A stretch of 62,000 bases of DNA from Symbiodinium natans. Lineage: Eukaryota > Sar > Dinophyceae > Suessiales > Symbiodiniaceae. The notes under the pieces were generated by a model. That model had not been told where the DNA came from and did not search any database. It worked only from the letters and a program-made list of their open reading frames with translations. The translations under genes and the position numbers were made by a program. Of the stretch, positions 18,870 through 30,437 are shown piece by piece; position 1 is the stretch's first letter, and each line of letters begins with the position of its first letter. Location of the stretch: assembly GCA_905221605.1 (NCBI GenBank), contig CAJNDS010002684.1, positions 149,101 to 211,100 on the forward strand, read 5' to 3'.

Positions 18870-21800
18870 TCAATTTCTTTCCCAGCCATCTTTGATCTGG
18901 AATCGTTGAGCTGCTCAACCAGCTGCGTTTGACGGGCATCCTTTTACTAACCAAAGGCGGATCGTACCAAACAGCCTTCGGGCCCAACACAACTCCAACT
19001 CATTGAGGGTTTCGGGATCCTAGGTTCCTTCGGTTTAATGATTCAGGCGTTGGCCCTAAACAACTACAGTGACACTTCTTTTCGCACTCAGCTTCCCAGA
19101 GTTTCTTGGTAGCTCACAAAGGGAGTGTGAAGATCAACTGGGTCGGAGCGGCTTTGTTTGTAAGCCATCGATCTGCGATTGCTTTGGCTCGAAAGCAGGA
19201 ACTGAAACACATTCTCTGTTGATCGGGCCGGTAGGCCGTCAGATCCACCAAACTCTGGCCACTCAGGCCAGTCTTCTTCGGCATATGCAAAGTTGACGAC
19301 TCCAAAAGAAAAGCTATTCAGTTAACGAGGCTTCCGTCCGAGGGCTGCACGGATCACATGGTGGGTCGGGGACAATCCGAACCCGCGGCTCGCTTAGCCG
19401 TAGCTTCTTTGTCTGGTTTTGCAAATGGAGCAAAGGCACGAACTCGTGAAGGTGGACACTTAGCCAAGACTTCTAAAGTAAAAGGCATATGGTATGCTGG
19501 TCAAGTTGATGTCTTTCAAGGTGGCATGTGGCTGGTGAGCCCAATCATCCCGTCGGCAATCGCAAGGCAAAGTCATGCATGCCATCAACTCCTTGATGTC
19601 GATGCCCAACTTGCTATCAGCTGCTTCAATCATCATGGTCTCAAGAAGCTTATGTCTCGGCACAAGCAGCGCAGATAGCGAGGGCGTTTCAGCATGCTCG
19701 GGGATGCCTGTTCCACAGGGCATTGTATCCCCATAGCAAAGGGGGGGAGGGGAAGCGGGGAGTGGGGGGCTGGGATAGTTACTCGTTTGCTGCTGCTGCT
19801 CCTGCACCGCTGTTGTTTCCACACTCTTGGGCTCTCTTTGGTCATTGCCGATGCAGGTCTAAAAAAAAGCACACGAGAAGAAGTGCCCCTTGGCACTGAC
19901 AGCGTAAACTCCGGCGTAAACCCAAGGACAGGAGTTGGCCCGTCAGTTCCACAAGTGAAAGTTGCTTCAGAGCTCAGTCGACGCTGATTTGCAAAGGTCC
20001 GCCACGCCTCAGCCACTTTCGCATGCGACCACTGGGAATTGCGGGTTGGGGACCCATGTCTTGAGACGATCGAGGATGCTGAAAGTTCGGGCTTCACTGA
20101 AGTCACGCGACGTCTTGCCTGGGCTTGGCTGGCTTTCCTCTGCATATTCGCACAAAACGCAAACCGCTAACAATCCTTAGCCCTCGAGAAGCAGACACAT
20201 CACTCCTCAGATAGAGTTACTCAGCTCATGGGTAGTACTTCCAGTAAACCTGTGTATGCTAGCCAAGGCAAAAAGCAAATGCCATGAAGACGCTTTTCCT
20301 AATGTGCTGGATGACTACGTTCACTCGGGTGAAACAATCTCTGGTTGGGATGCGCAGGCTCTTTGGTAGGAACGTTGCAGTTTTTGCAGGACGTCCGTAG
20401 TATTGTGCTCTGTTCACTGGCTCATAACCTCGTGTTCTTAAAATTGTGTGATTTGCTTTGGCATTGTTGTTCAGAAGCACAGCGCAACATTTGCTCAAGC
20501 TCCACACTCTAAAGCTCTAAGTAGCCTCATCACAACCAGATAGCACCTGAGGCGCTGGTTTACTTCGCCCCTGGCAGTCTTAGACTGCGTTTCACAGGCG
20601 ACGCGAAACTCACGATCACTCTCCCGAAGCGTATGAGTACTAAAACCCGCTGAAGAACCGTTACAGGTGAAACTCGGGCAACGCATGTGTATCACGCGCT
20701 TCTTGGTCAGCCCACGCCCTGCAAGCGAGGGTGATGTTTTAACGGAGCACCTGCTTTGAAAGAGACAGCTGGCCAGAGAGCGGACGTTCGAAACCTGAAA
20801 GCCCAAAATCCGGAACCCTAAAACCTCCCAAAAACCCTGAACACACGACACGTGGTGCGTCACACATACCACAAGAGCAGAGTGCACAGCACTCGGGCAA
20901 GCATGTTTCATGTACACGCCGCTGAGACGGAAGATTCGAGAACTCTGCACTTCACGAAACGCAGGAAGCTGCTCTCACGAGTGATCCCTAGGCCTACCGT
21001 CAAGTCGAAAAAGAGAAACAAGTCAGAAAACAAGGAGGCCAGAGTCAGACAACTCAGAAAACAGCACGCCCGTTTGCACAAGAGGTGGTGCAACAAGAAA
21101 TATTCGCCTCGGCTTCCAGCCGAGAGGTGTGGCCTCCTTCCCCCCGGGTCCCAACCTCACACTGATTTTGACACACGCCCCCCACCCTCCACTCCCCCTG
21201 TAAAAACCTTTCCGGATCGCTTGGAGGAGGCGCAGACCGAGGCTGTGGGGCGTCCGGCTCTTACAGAGAACTTGGAACCCCCCATGGGACCTTCCTGGGA
21301 CCCCCTTGTGAGCCTGAAAGGTTTTTCGAATTTCTTGGACCTTGGGACGTGGGCTGGCCCGCCTGTCGAGGCGGCGCTCGCAAGCGTCTGGAACTACAGC
21401 AGAATCCCCTTCATAATTCTCACTTGTCTCATTATGATGATGTCGGTACATGAGTAAACTAGAAATTATTGCTACTATGTTCGTTGTTGTAGTATACTAC
21501 AGCAGACTATAGGATGTTATGGTACAGTATCGCCTCGTACCATTTTATCAAACTGCCCTCAGAGCCTGGCCTGACCGCTGCTGCTCCTCAGCACCTGCTC
21601 TCGGCATTGCCGCGGTGGTTGCAGCTCTGGGAAGCGCACCTTTTGAGGGAAGTTAGGGCCCAGCCAGGGGATTTAGGGGATTTGGGGGAGTTCGGGGAGT
21701 CAGGGATACGCACACCTAGAGGCAATTTCGGCTCTTGTCTGCAAGCTGCAGTTCCACAAGTAGAGCGTTTTCAGGCCCTGGGGTTCTGATGGCAAGGGAT

Positions 21801-22125
21801 ATCGGACATCAAGAAACCGGCATACCAATGGCTTCGATGGACTCTGCACCTCTGTAACACCCCCACAGCACGCGCAGAGATCTTCGGTCTCCACCCGCTC
21901 TTTGTCAGGAACCGTACACAAGCTGGACTCCTCTGTGTGAGTCGGGGGCCTGTGCACAGCGGAAGCACAGCTCCACCTGCACACCAGCAGCCACAACAGA
22001 GTCTTTCTGGGGAGCCAACATCCCAGAAAGAATAACATGAAAATGTGCACACACACACACACACCGAACTTGGAGGGAACCCCTCCAGAAACATACCGTC
22101 GCGCAAGCTGTTGGCTGTTGCTCTA
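18870..22125. other. Intergenic region, no gene recognised
   Basis: No supportable gene. It includes a smaller G-rich tract at about 19740-19770. A 201-codon + strand frame at 20852-21457 has only a GTG start and no recognisable domain. Confidence 0.35.
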
Positions 22126-22515
22126 GGAAGGTTTAGGATTTAGGCTTTGGGGGCTTAAGAGGGTTTAGGGTTTGGGGGTTGGGCTTGAGGATTTTAGGGG
22201 TTGGGGTTCTGGCTTCAGGGTTTAGATTTGGGTTTCGGGTTCAGAGTTTGCGGTCTTTGGCTTCAGGGTTCAGAATTTGTTTTCTAAGTGTTTTGGGTTG
22301 AGGCATCGGGGTGTCGGTTAGGTTTTGGGGTTTCGGTGTTTGGCGTTTTGGGCTAAGGCTTTAGGGGGTGGGATTCAAGCTTTAGCGTTTCAGGCTTCAA
22401 AGGTTTGTGTGCAAGGGTTTCGGGTTTGGCGTTTAGAGGTTCATGTTTGCTTGGGTTGCAGCTGGGGTCAGGCTTTATGTTTTACGGCGCCAGTTCTGGG
22501 TTTAGGTTTTTGAAG
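22126..22515 (+). repeat. Degenerate TTTAGGG-like (telomere-type) repeat tract
   Basis: About 390 bases of GGGTTTAGGG, GGGGTTTGGG, GGCTTCAGGG and similar variants, all in one orientation, as in a decayed interstitial telomere array. Similar short patches occur near 20805-20840 and 27190-27230. TTTAGGG is the telomere unit I expect for dinoflagellates. Confidence 0.65.
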
Positions 22516-22519
22516 AAAA

Positions 22520-25500
22520 CAGGGCCGCTCCGGCGTTTTCCCAAGGAAACACGCGGGGGCGGATGACACATTGTGGGCACAAGCCAGCGGTGAAATTTCC
22601 AAAAAGGTTCTAAAGGCTGCCCAGGGACACCGCAGCCACAAGGCTGCTGGCCGCTGCAGACTTCACAGCGCCAAAAATAGAAGTTGACTCCTTTGACCTT
22701 GGGGCCATCAGTGCTGATCCCGTGCATGAGCTGGGGGTTAAGTCAGGCTCGGGACTGCACAGCTCTATCTTTCGGCCTTTTAAGCACTACCCTCAGAGCT
22801 TCAAACACCCACACAGCCTGCCATACAGTAGCTGAGCTCTGTTGGACGGGTGGCCACTGGCTTCTAGACACCCCGGAGCTTGCGGCAGCGATTGCACAAG
22901 TTGACTTTTGCGACCCAGTCAAAGAAAAGAGCATGGAGGAATCACGAGCCTTAAGGAAGCTGCGGGCGAACCCTGTCCTGGCATTCACTTGACATCTCAG
23001 GTCAAAACCGACCTCTGGCAGCTGGCGCAGGCCTTGGTGAGCAATCCTTCAACCACCAGACATCTGACGTGGCCGGTTACACCCTAGGGCAAAAAACGCC
23101 AAGTCCGGTTACTAAGTTGCTAGCCCAGGGGTCGATTCTTACGGCTTACGATGCCAGACAGGTCCCCGCAGCTTCTGCAGCTGATGCGCGGAAGCTCTGG
23201 CTTGAAGCCTATTTCAGAAATATTGCAGCTTCCGCATTGAGGCTAGGCTTCTGTTCACATACTCCACGTGTTTGCGTCTTTTGTGGTGGTCTGGGGTCTG
23301 AAGCTGCAACCCAGCTATGCTTAGCTATGCTTAACTCTTCCGCGATCGCTGGGAAAGAAGTCCCAGAGCAGCAGGACTAGCCAAGACATCGCAAACAAGG
23401 CTGCCAACCTGAACGCTCGGCCTAGGAACATCTCAGAGCAGCTGACATAGCTCGAGCACAACAGAAAAACTAACAAACAAACAAGAACTAATTTCTGGTT
23501 ACTTGTATGACCAGACGTTCCCTATCTGACGCTTTCGCAATTGCGCAGTGAAGCATGCAGACAGGACACAAACTTCGCCAAGCCAGACTCCTGCGTCGAA
23601 GCACTCAACGTTTCCAAAGCTTCACACATTCTTGAACCGGGCATGCAGCTTGAACATGCCTCAACGCTGGGTGATGCAGCTGAACAAAGCAGCGAAGTCT
23701 CAAACCGTCTCCCCCCGCCCCCACATCACTAGGTCGCAAACCCTCCACAAAACGATCATCAATCTCTTGCTGACACTGCCCTGCGAAGCTGGGAATGCAT
23801 GGGAATACTGGAGGCTTCTGGCTCTGAACATCACGTCTCCTTCGTCGTGCAACCTCACGCTGCAACTACGAGCGATTGGCAGCTTGTACCCACAGCGCAG
23901 CCAAGTCGAACAAAAAGTCAGGATGCTCACTGGATGCTCACTGCTCATAATCTTCACCGGTCTTGTGCTGCAGCAAAGGGTCGTCGGTAGATTTTGTCAC
24001 ACCTGAAAGCTTCTTTGTCGCTAGTCCAGACTGATTCTGAAGGCTTGAGACAGGAACGGGCCAGTCCAATCACTCCAATCACCTTTGCGGTCTTGCCTAG
24101 TCCGCACCATTTCTCAAGTCTACCTTCAGGCCTTAAGGAACTCGAAACATGTCGAAGCAGGAGCCGCTCAAATAATGCCAATCGCGTAATCCCTTCGGCC
24201 AAGGCACGCGCAGTTTGCAGCGAGCTCCTGCATGGGAGACAGATCTCGTGCGGCAGCCCAGCGTTCAAGTCAGCGTAAGATCTGTTAAGTGTTGTGGTTG
24301 TGGCCGTTCCGGGCCGATGATGGTGACCGTAGCAAGCAAGCAGGGCTCGGAAGTAAATGTAACAGAATGCCTCAGGGCTGAAACAAGTCTTTCTTGCCGA
24401 GCATCAAACTGTCTCAGCAATCACCCGAAAGCTCATGTGCTGAACTCCGGAAGCTCTCCTTGCGGAGCTCTTGCTGCTGTCGATATTCGTAAACGTCCCG
24501 GTACAGGACCAACTTGGTTCGACCAATGCTCTTCCGTCTAGCCCAAAGCAACTAAAGCAGTGTCTCAAGTGCCGTTTGGCATTGCAGAGCTCATGTCATG
24601 CGAGAGCCAAGCCGCACCAACTCCAGGAATCATCACCAGTGTGAACAGAATCGCGCACAAGACCACAACCTCCTGGTGTTGCATGCAAAAGCACCACGCA
24701 TGGACGGGAAGCAGCATTGGGCGACGTTGGGTGTGGTTCGTGTAGCTGCTACTTTCTCTACGTACTACTGCACTGCACTGAAGGTTCTATTGGTATGACA
24801 CCCACAGTGGTCGCGCAAACACTTCCCTAAATCAACCCGACAACGTTTTCACTGTGCACACATCATGCCCATGTCGCCGTACCCCTATAGTCTAGTTTGC
24901 CAGCAGCTCCTGCGGCTTTGCAGAGGCCAAACAAGCAAACCCCAAACCCAAGATCTCAAAGGAGATGTTTGTGCCGGGACTCGAAAATTTCATCGCCAGT
25001 CTCTGGCAGCACCTGCTGGCCCACTAGCTTTCACAGGCGGGCAGTGTCAACACAAGCGCATTCGCAGCAGATCACTGACAAACCAATTTACTTCATCACC
25101 ACTGAGGGGGGGCTCTTGAGAAAGGCGATGACTCCAACAGGTTTGGATGCGAATGCCAAAACGGCCATGCAAAGATGCATAGTTCTGCCTCGCTTGAAGC
25201 TTCCCGTGCTGGCTTTCCAGATGCAGTTACGATGTCGCCATGTGACGTCACTTTTGCTGGCAATTGTTTGCCTGCTTGCAGATCTCTAGCCACTGCCTCT
25301 GCCGATGGCGTCTTAGTATAACGCACCTGCAACTCAAAGAAGTACTGGTTTGCTGTGGGCAGCGGCTCATGCGGAGTCATAGGTCGTAACAAAGTTAAGT
25401 CATTCTCCCACCTGTAGGCCAGCCGTCGACGCCAAAGACGCCATCTAGCGCAGCCCCTCGGGATTTGCGAGTCTTTCGGGCCTGTAAGGAAAGGTCTTCC

Positions 25501-26310
25501 AGGATTGCGCCGGCAATGCAACCCTGCCTACGACTTTCAGTGCTACTGGCGAGGGCTTTGCCAAACAGTTCCACTTCGGCCACAGGTCCAGATACTTTCC
25601 CTGCATTACAATGCGCTACAGCAAGGATGAATGACTGCAGCCCAGCACCTCCTTGGTACAACATGCACCCCCAATAATCATAAAGGTGACCTGGTAGCCA
25701 GGCTGTACCCTGACCCCACTCTATTCAGCTGTTTTCCGATCCTGGGAAAAGGCCTTTCCCATACTGCTATGTGTACAAAATGAAAGGTTCGGCGAGGACA
25801 CCTCCACAGACCTCGCGTGCTGTGTGTGCAAGAACTTTTTGGGACCAAACCATGCAAAATCCCTGGGAGTTTGCCAGACAGGACGCTGCAATGAAACATC
25901 TGAGATTTTGGACTTTCGACAAGATATCGGAAGACATCGGGAAAGTGCAAAGATGTCCACGGCCACTTGCTCATGATGCCCATCCAGACCTTCAACGACT
26001 TAACCACATATACAAAATGACGCATCCAACTCCAAAGCCTCAATTACGCAGATGTTGTTTCTAGCTCAAAGTTGTTCAGGCACTCTCAGAAAACGCAAGG
26101 GGAACCGTGGAACTGTATAAGGAACTTAACAACCTCGAATCAGAAAGCAAAGCCACGTCCGGCAGCCGCCGCATGTTGGCCAGCAGTTGGGTTCTCGAAG
26201 CGCAAGAGCCAGCAATTTGCGGGATTCGGATCGCGCTTGGTGCTTGCACATGACAAGTTACAATATCTGCATGTACCGCATACACAACACAGCATGTACA
26301 AAGTGCACCA
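22520..26310. other. Intergenic region, no gene recognised
   Basis: Scattered open frames without family resemblance or spliced continuity. Confidence 0.35.
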
Positions 26311-26317
26311 TGCATCC

Positions 26318-26318
26318 C

Positions 26319-26355
<37 letters not shown>

Positions 26356-26371
26356 CATTTACATATACATT

Positions 26372-26421
<50 letters not shown>

Positions 26422-26580
26422 TAACTCATACGACATGTGACATATACAGTACATGCAATACATACAAGATATACAAGCATTATATACAATACGTATAAGA
26501 CACACAAGACATACAGTATATACAAGGTATACAATCCATACATGCTATACCATCCAACAATCTATACAATCTAAACATAT
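26318..26580. repeat. (ATACAT)n microsatellite with degenerate flank
   Basis: ACATATACAT units with TTT interruptions to about 26425, then increasingly diverged ATACA-rich sequence to about 26580. Confidence 0.9.
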
Positions 26581-26589
26581 TTTTGGGTA

Positions 26590-28890
26590 TGAGTCCCCCA
26601 CGAAGTATCCCCATGGTCCGACCAACCCTCCCTCTAAGTCCTACATGCTCCAATGCAAAGCAGCTCACTCCATGAGAAAGCTTTGATCTCGGACCCGCAA
26701 GGAACACAATCGCCAGAAGCATCTCTCGTTTGAGAACGAACATGGTTTGGAGAAGTGATCTTGACCTGGGGGCCCAGCTGTCAACTCTGAAGGCCAGCGC
26801 AGCCTCTGGGTCTTCATGCAAAAGTGGAAGAAAGCGATAAAGAAATGAAGCCAAATTGAATGCAGTTCTCCTTCTTACTCCGACCAGACTCCTGCACAGT
26901 GTCTTACGTCCCACGGCTCGAAGCGGAACATGCCGAGCGCAGGCCTTTTCAGCACTTCCACGACTGCTGCTGGTCGAGAGATGACTCCGTGATAGTGCTC
27001 ACGCAGAGCACTGAGAAATCTTGAGGGTAGTCATTGCTTGCAGCTGTTGCTATGCCTCCCAGATGCTGAAAGAAGCAGTCATCTTCCACACAGCGAGCAG
27101 TGAAAGACGGACCACGAGGTCCAGGGAATGTTATCCCTTGCAGAATTTCAGGGCAAGGCCAATACTGCCCCGGAACTGTCGCAACAGTGCTTTAAGGTTC
27201 AGGGTTGGGGTTTGGGCTTGGGGAAACGGGTCGGTTCAGAAGGCCACGCAAGTGCTAAGCAACAACAAAGTCACTTACCCGGACCGTCCGAAATCCTGAG
27301 ACAAAACTTTCACTTAGCGGCACATCGCACGGCCATCGGTACTCATGCACTGCATTCCTTGACGGAGAGGCTTCCATTCGGAGGGGACAGATGGCGCCAT
27401 GTAGCACTTCTACACAACGAAGAAGTACTTGTAACACACCAAACATATCAACAATAAGAATGAACCCCGAGGCCAAAATGCGCATTGCAAAGCCTCTCGC
27501 TCTTCAAACTGCGGGCCAGCTGGTAGCACGCCTGCAGCACCTAGCGTTGATATGAATTTGTGGCAAGCATTAGCGCCTGCTTCATCCGTTGCGTTCTGCA
27601 CCGTTTCATAGGCGGCTGTTCCCGTGGTACAGAGAAAAGCAACTCAAAGCGAGCCTGTCAGCGCCCGTCACAGTCACCATCGAGGAAATCACAGAAAAAT
27701 TCAGAGTTTCACAGGTAACCAAACAGGCAGCCAAGCAGTAACCGCAGCAGTCGACGTCCAAGGCCCCATTGGGCATCTCCCTTGGGCTTTTCCCGTAGAG
27801 TGCCCATGGGCCAATGCAAGGTTTCGGGATGTTTCGGAAGTGTTGACTTCGGCCACATGCCCACTTGAAGCATCCCACCCCTTTCCTGTTCACATCTCGC
27901 TGTATGCGTGCCATGACTCCGCGGCGGAAAGGCAAGTCAGTACAAAGTCCGCACAAAGTCACAACAAGGATTTCATACTCATCTCCCGCGCTGCGCCCCG
28001 CCTTGGAGAGCCAGGCTGATTGTGACACTGACCCGGGCTGCACTTGATGGCACCAGAGGGGCTCTGACTGTGACTCACTGCACGCAGCACCTACGCTGAA
28101 CACCACTGCACTGCCTTGACAAGCATAGATTCACTGCACTGCCGATCTTGACCACAGCTGATATTGTTGTTCGAACGACATTGCCCACCAGAATAATAAG
28201 TACTGGCACTGACTCGCATCGACCACACTACGAGGGAGTCGCGGCACTACGGCACTACTGCCTTGGCCTGGGCACGACCCTTCACCAGTACGGAACCCAA
28301 AACAGCAGACTAAGCGGGCGGGCATGTACTCATACGAACACCATGGCTACTCCTTGACCCGCACAATGGGTCATGTTACGGTCATACCTGGTGTTGCCTA
28401 TTCTACCTCACCCTCAACCTCTGCCATGATCTCACACAGCCACGCAGCTGAATCAGAGCTGTGCTCAGCGGTCGTCACCCCTCTGCAAATGTCCCCGATG
28501 TGCTTGTCCAAGCACATGTAAAGATGAAGTGATCCCCTCGACTATCGAAAAACACCACGGCTGATCCAGACATGCTGCACACATGCACCCTTACAAAGAA
28601 GCTTTGCAGACTTCTAGCCTCAAGGGGATCACCTTAGTGTGACTCGAATGGACCTCGTACCTCAGCCCCGCTCGCTCCGCCCGTACATGTAGTACAGCTC
28701 GGGACACGGGAAGCCCTTCTTGCCTCAGCTAGTTTGGGGCCGAGGCTTTGGAGGGGAATGCTGACAAAACGCTCCGAAAGCTTTGCTCCGGCACATGCAC
28801 ATGCGAACCACTGTGCCGACTATGGCGTTATACCATTGCAGTTAGTTTTCAAGAGCTACAACATCTCAAGCCCAAGGTACGGCAAAAGCG
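26590..28890. other. Intergenic region, no gene recognised
   Basis: No supported gene. One minus-strand frame at about 26690-26910 is protein-like but unassigned. Confidence 0.3.
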
Positions 28891-28942
28891 GCGGAAATGA
28901 GTCCGAAGCTCCCCAAGGAAATTCTGCGCCCACTGCATGGCT

Positions 28943-29629
28943 TCATCCATGACATCCTGCCTGAGATTTCGAGCGCCGGCTCGCTGGCAATTCAGGAAAT
29001 CTCTCTAAGGTTTCCAGGCGCATAGCCATCATGCGTTGAGTGCAGCCAAGTGACGTGCTGCAACACACTACTAGCTGCAGTGTCTCATTCTTGTCAACCT
29101 GATTGTCACCATGTCCTGGATGCTCTTCGATTTCACAAAGTCCGCTACCTTGACCACAGACTCGAGCAGACGCGCCCATGCGCGGGAAAGGAAGCATGTT
29201 GCAGCCGCCCTTTCCGATTACCCGTGGCACGAGCTCAAAGTCTGCATGCTTGTCATGGTCATAGCCGGAGAAGACAACGGTAAAGTCAAAGGCACCTCGT
29301 CCCATGCGATGCCGGCGCGGTGCAAGCTTACGGTTCCTGTGAAAATTAGCCTTGTTGGCCTTCACTGCTCTTCGGGGCTCGTTGTTGGGCTTGGTCCAAG
29401 TGGTCCAAGGCGCCCAAGGCACCGAACAGGCACCCGGATGCTGTGGCGTGAGGCTGTTTGGGCTGATTGGGCAGTTTGGCACCACGCGTTGCGTCACTTC
29501 AACCAGCCGAGGCCTCAAAAAAACAGCATTTAACGGATTCAACTCTGGCGTGCGCTCTTCCAGGACATCGCCGACATTGATCTCCCGATAAAGAGAGGAG
29601 TCGAGCGGAAAGGGCAGGTCTTCCGACAA
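28943..29629 (-). CDS. KH-domain RNA-binding protein, exon(s)
   Basis: At about 29045-29310 the minus strand encodes GAFDFTVVFSGYDHDKHADF, then ELVPRVIGKGGCNM, then ARVCGQGSG. The IGKGGCN loop is the GxxG signature of KH RNA-binding domains, preceded by the usual hydrophobic strand and followed by the variable loop and an R-V-x-G-x-G-S-G strand. A second protein-like tract in the same frame, EDLPFPLDSSLYREINVGDV (about 29540-29620), may be an upstream exon. The intervening part of the open frame is lower quality, consistent with an intron. Exon limits are not resolved and the rest of the protein is not identified. It lies just beyond the 3' end of the metalloprotease gene on the same strand. 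Confidence 0.45.
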   Translation of the reverse strand: MSEDLPFPLDSSLYREINVGDVLEERTPELNPLNAVFLRPRLVEVTQRVVPNCPISPNSLTPQHPGACSVPWAPWTTWTKPNNEPRRAVKANKANFHRNRKLAPRRHRMGRGAFDFTVVFSGYDHDKHADFELVPRVIGKGGCNMLPFPRMGASARVCGQGSGLCEIEEHPGHGDNQVDKNETLQLVVCCSTSLGCTQRMMAMRLETLERFPELPASRRSKSQAGCHG

Positions 29630-30437
29630 GCCTCACACAGGGAGGTGCTGATTTCCTATACGGTCTTTGCGAACCTGAACGCACGCATCTCCAAAGACAA
29701 GCCCCTCTTACTGCTTCCGCATGAGTGCGGCATCCCACAAAGTCTCAGTAGGCATATGTAGGCATATGTAGGCATACTCCAGCTTCTCAGAAGGCTAGGG
29801 AACGGCTTCTCAAGTCTTAGTGCAGTCTGGATGCCCAAGCCATTCTTGTCAAGGTAGAATGCATCCTGGAAAGCCATCGCTCGCCGGCAAAATGCGGCTC
29901 CTAGCCTCGCACCTTTAGAAGCTAGAGACCTTTCATGGCTACGAATGCTACGAATGCTAGGAACTCCTGCGCTCCTAAAAGCTTCATTCTCAGCTGAGCC
30001 TCTAAACTCTTTGAGCCGGATACCTAAATGGCGGATCCACCGAAGGAGAGGAGACACAAACTACAAACCGGAATGTATATAGCGGCTCGTCATCACACAC
30101 CATTCATGCTGCCACTCCTAGCGCGGTAACACTTCGTGGACAACAATGCCCAAGCTGCCGTGCGAAACTTGCGAATGCGTTCGAACGATGAGGAAACGAT
30201 TCTCGGTCAATGCTCCAATGCCCACCACCCCCCCCCAGTTCTTTAACGAGAACCCTTTCGCCCTTCGCTATGCAGGAATGTCAAGAGGGCACTTATGAAC
30301 CTCAAATTTCCGCCAGCAGCTACAGCACTTTTTGTTTCGTGCTTGCCTGTATGTTCGGATAAACTCCTTGTTGGCGCTGCTGGCATTCTACTTCCACGCA
30401 TGGACTCGGCGGAGCATTCTGACAAAATCATTCTGAA

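Noticed and set aside
20852-21457. A 201-codon plus-strand frame.
   Set aside because: It has a GTG start, no recognised domain and no splice continuity; likely chance.
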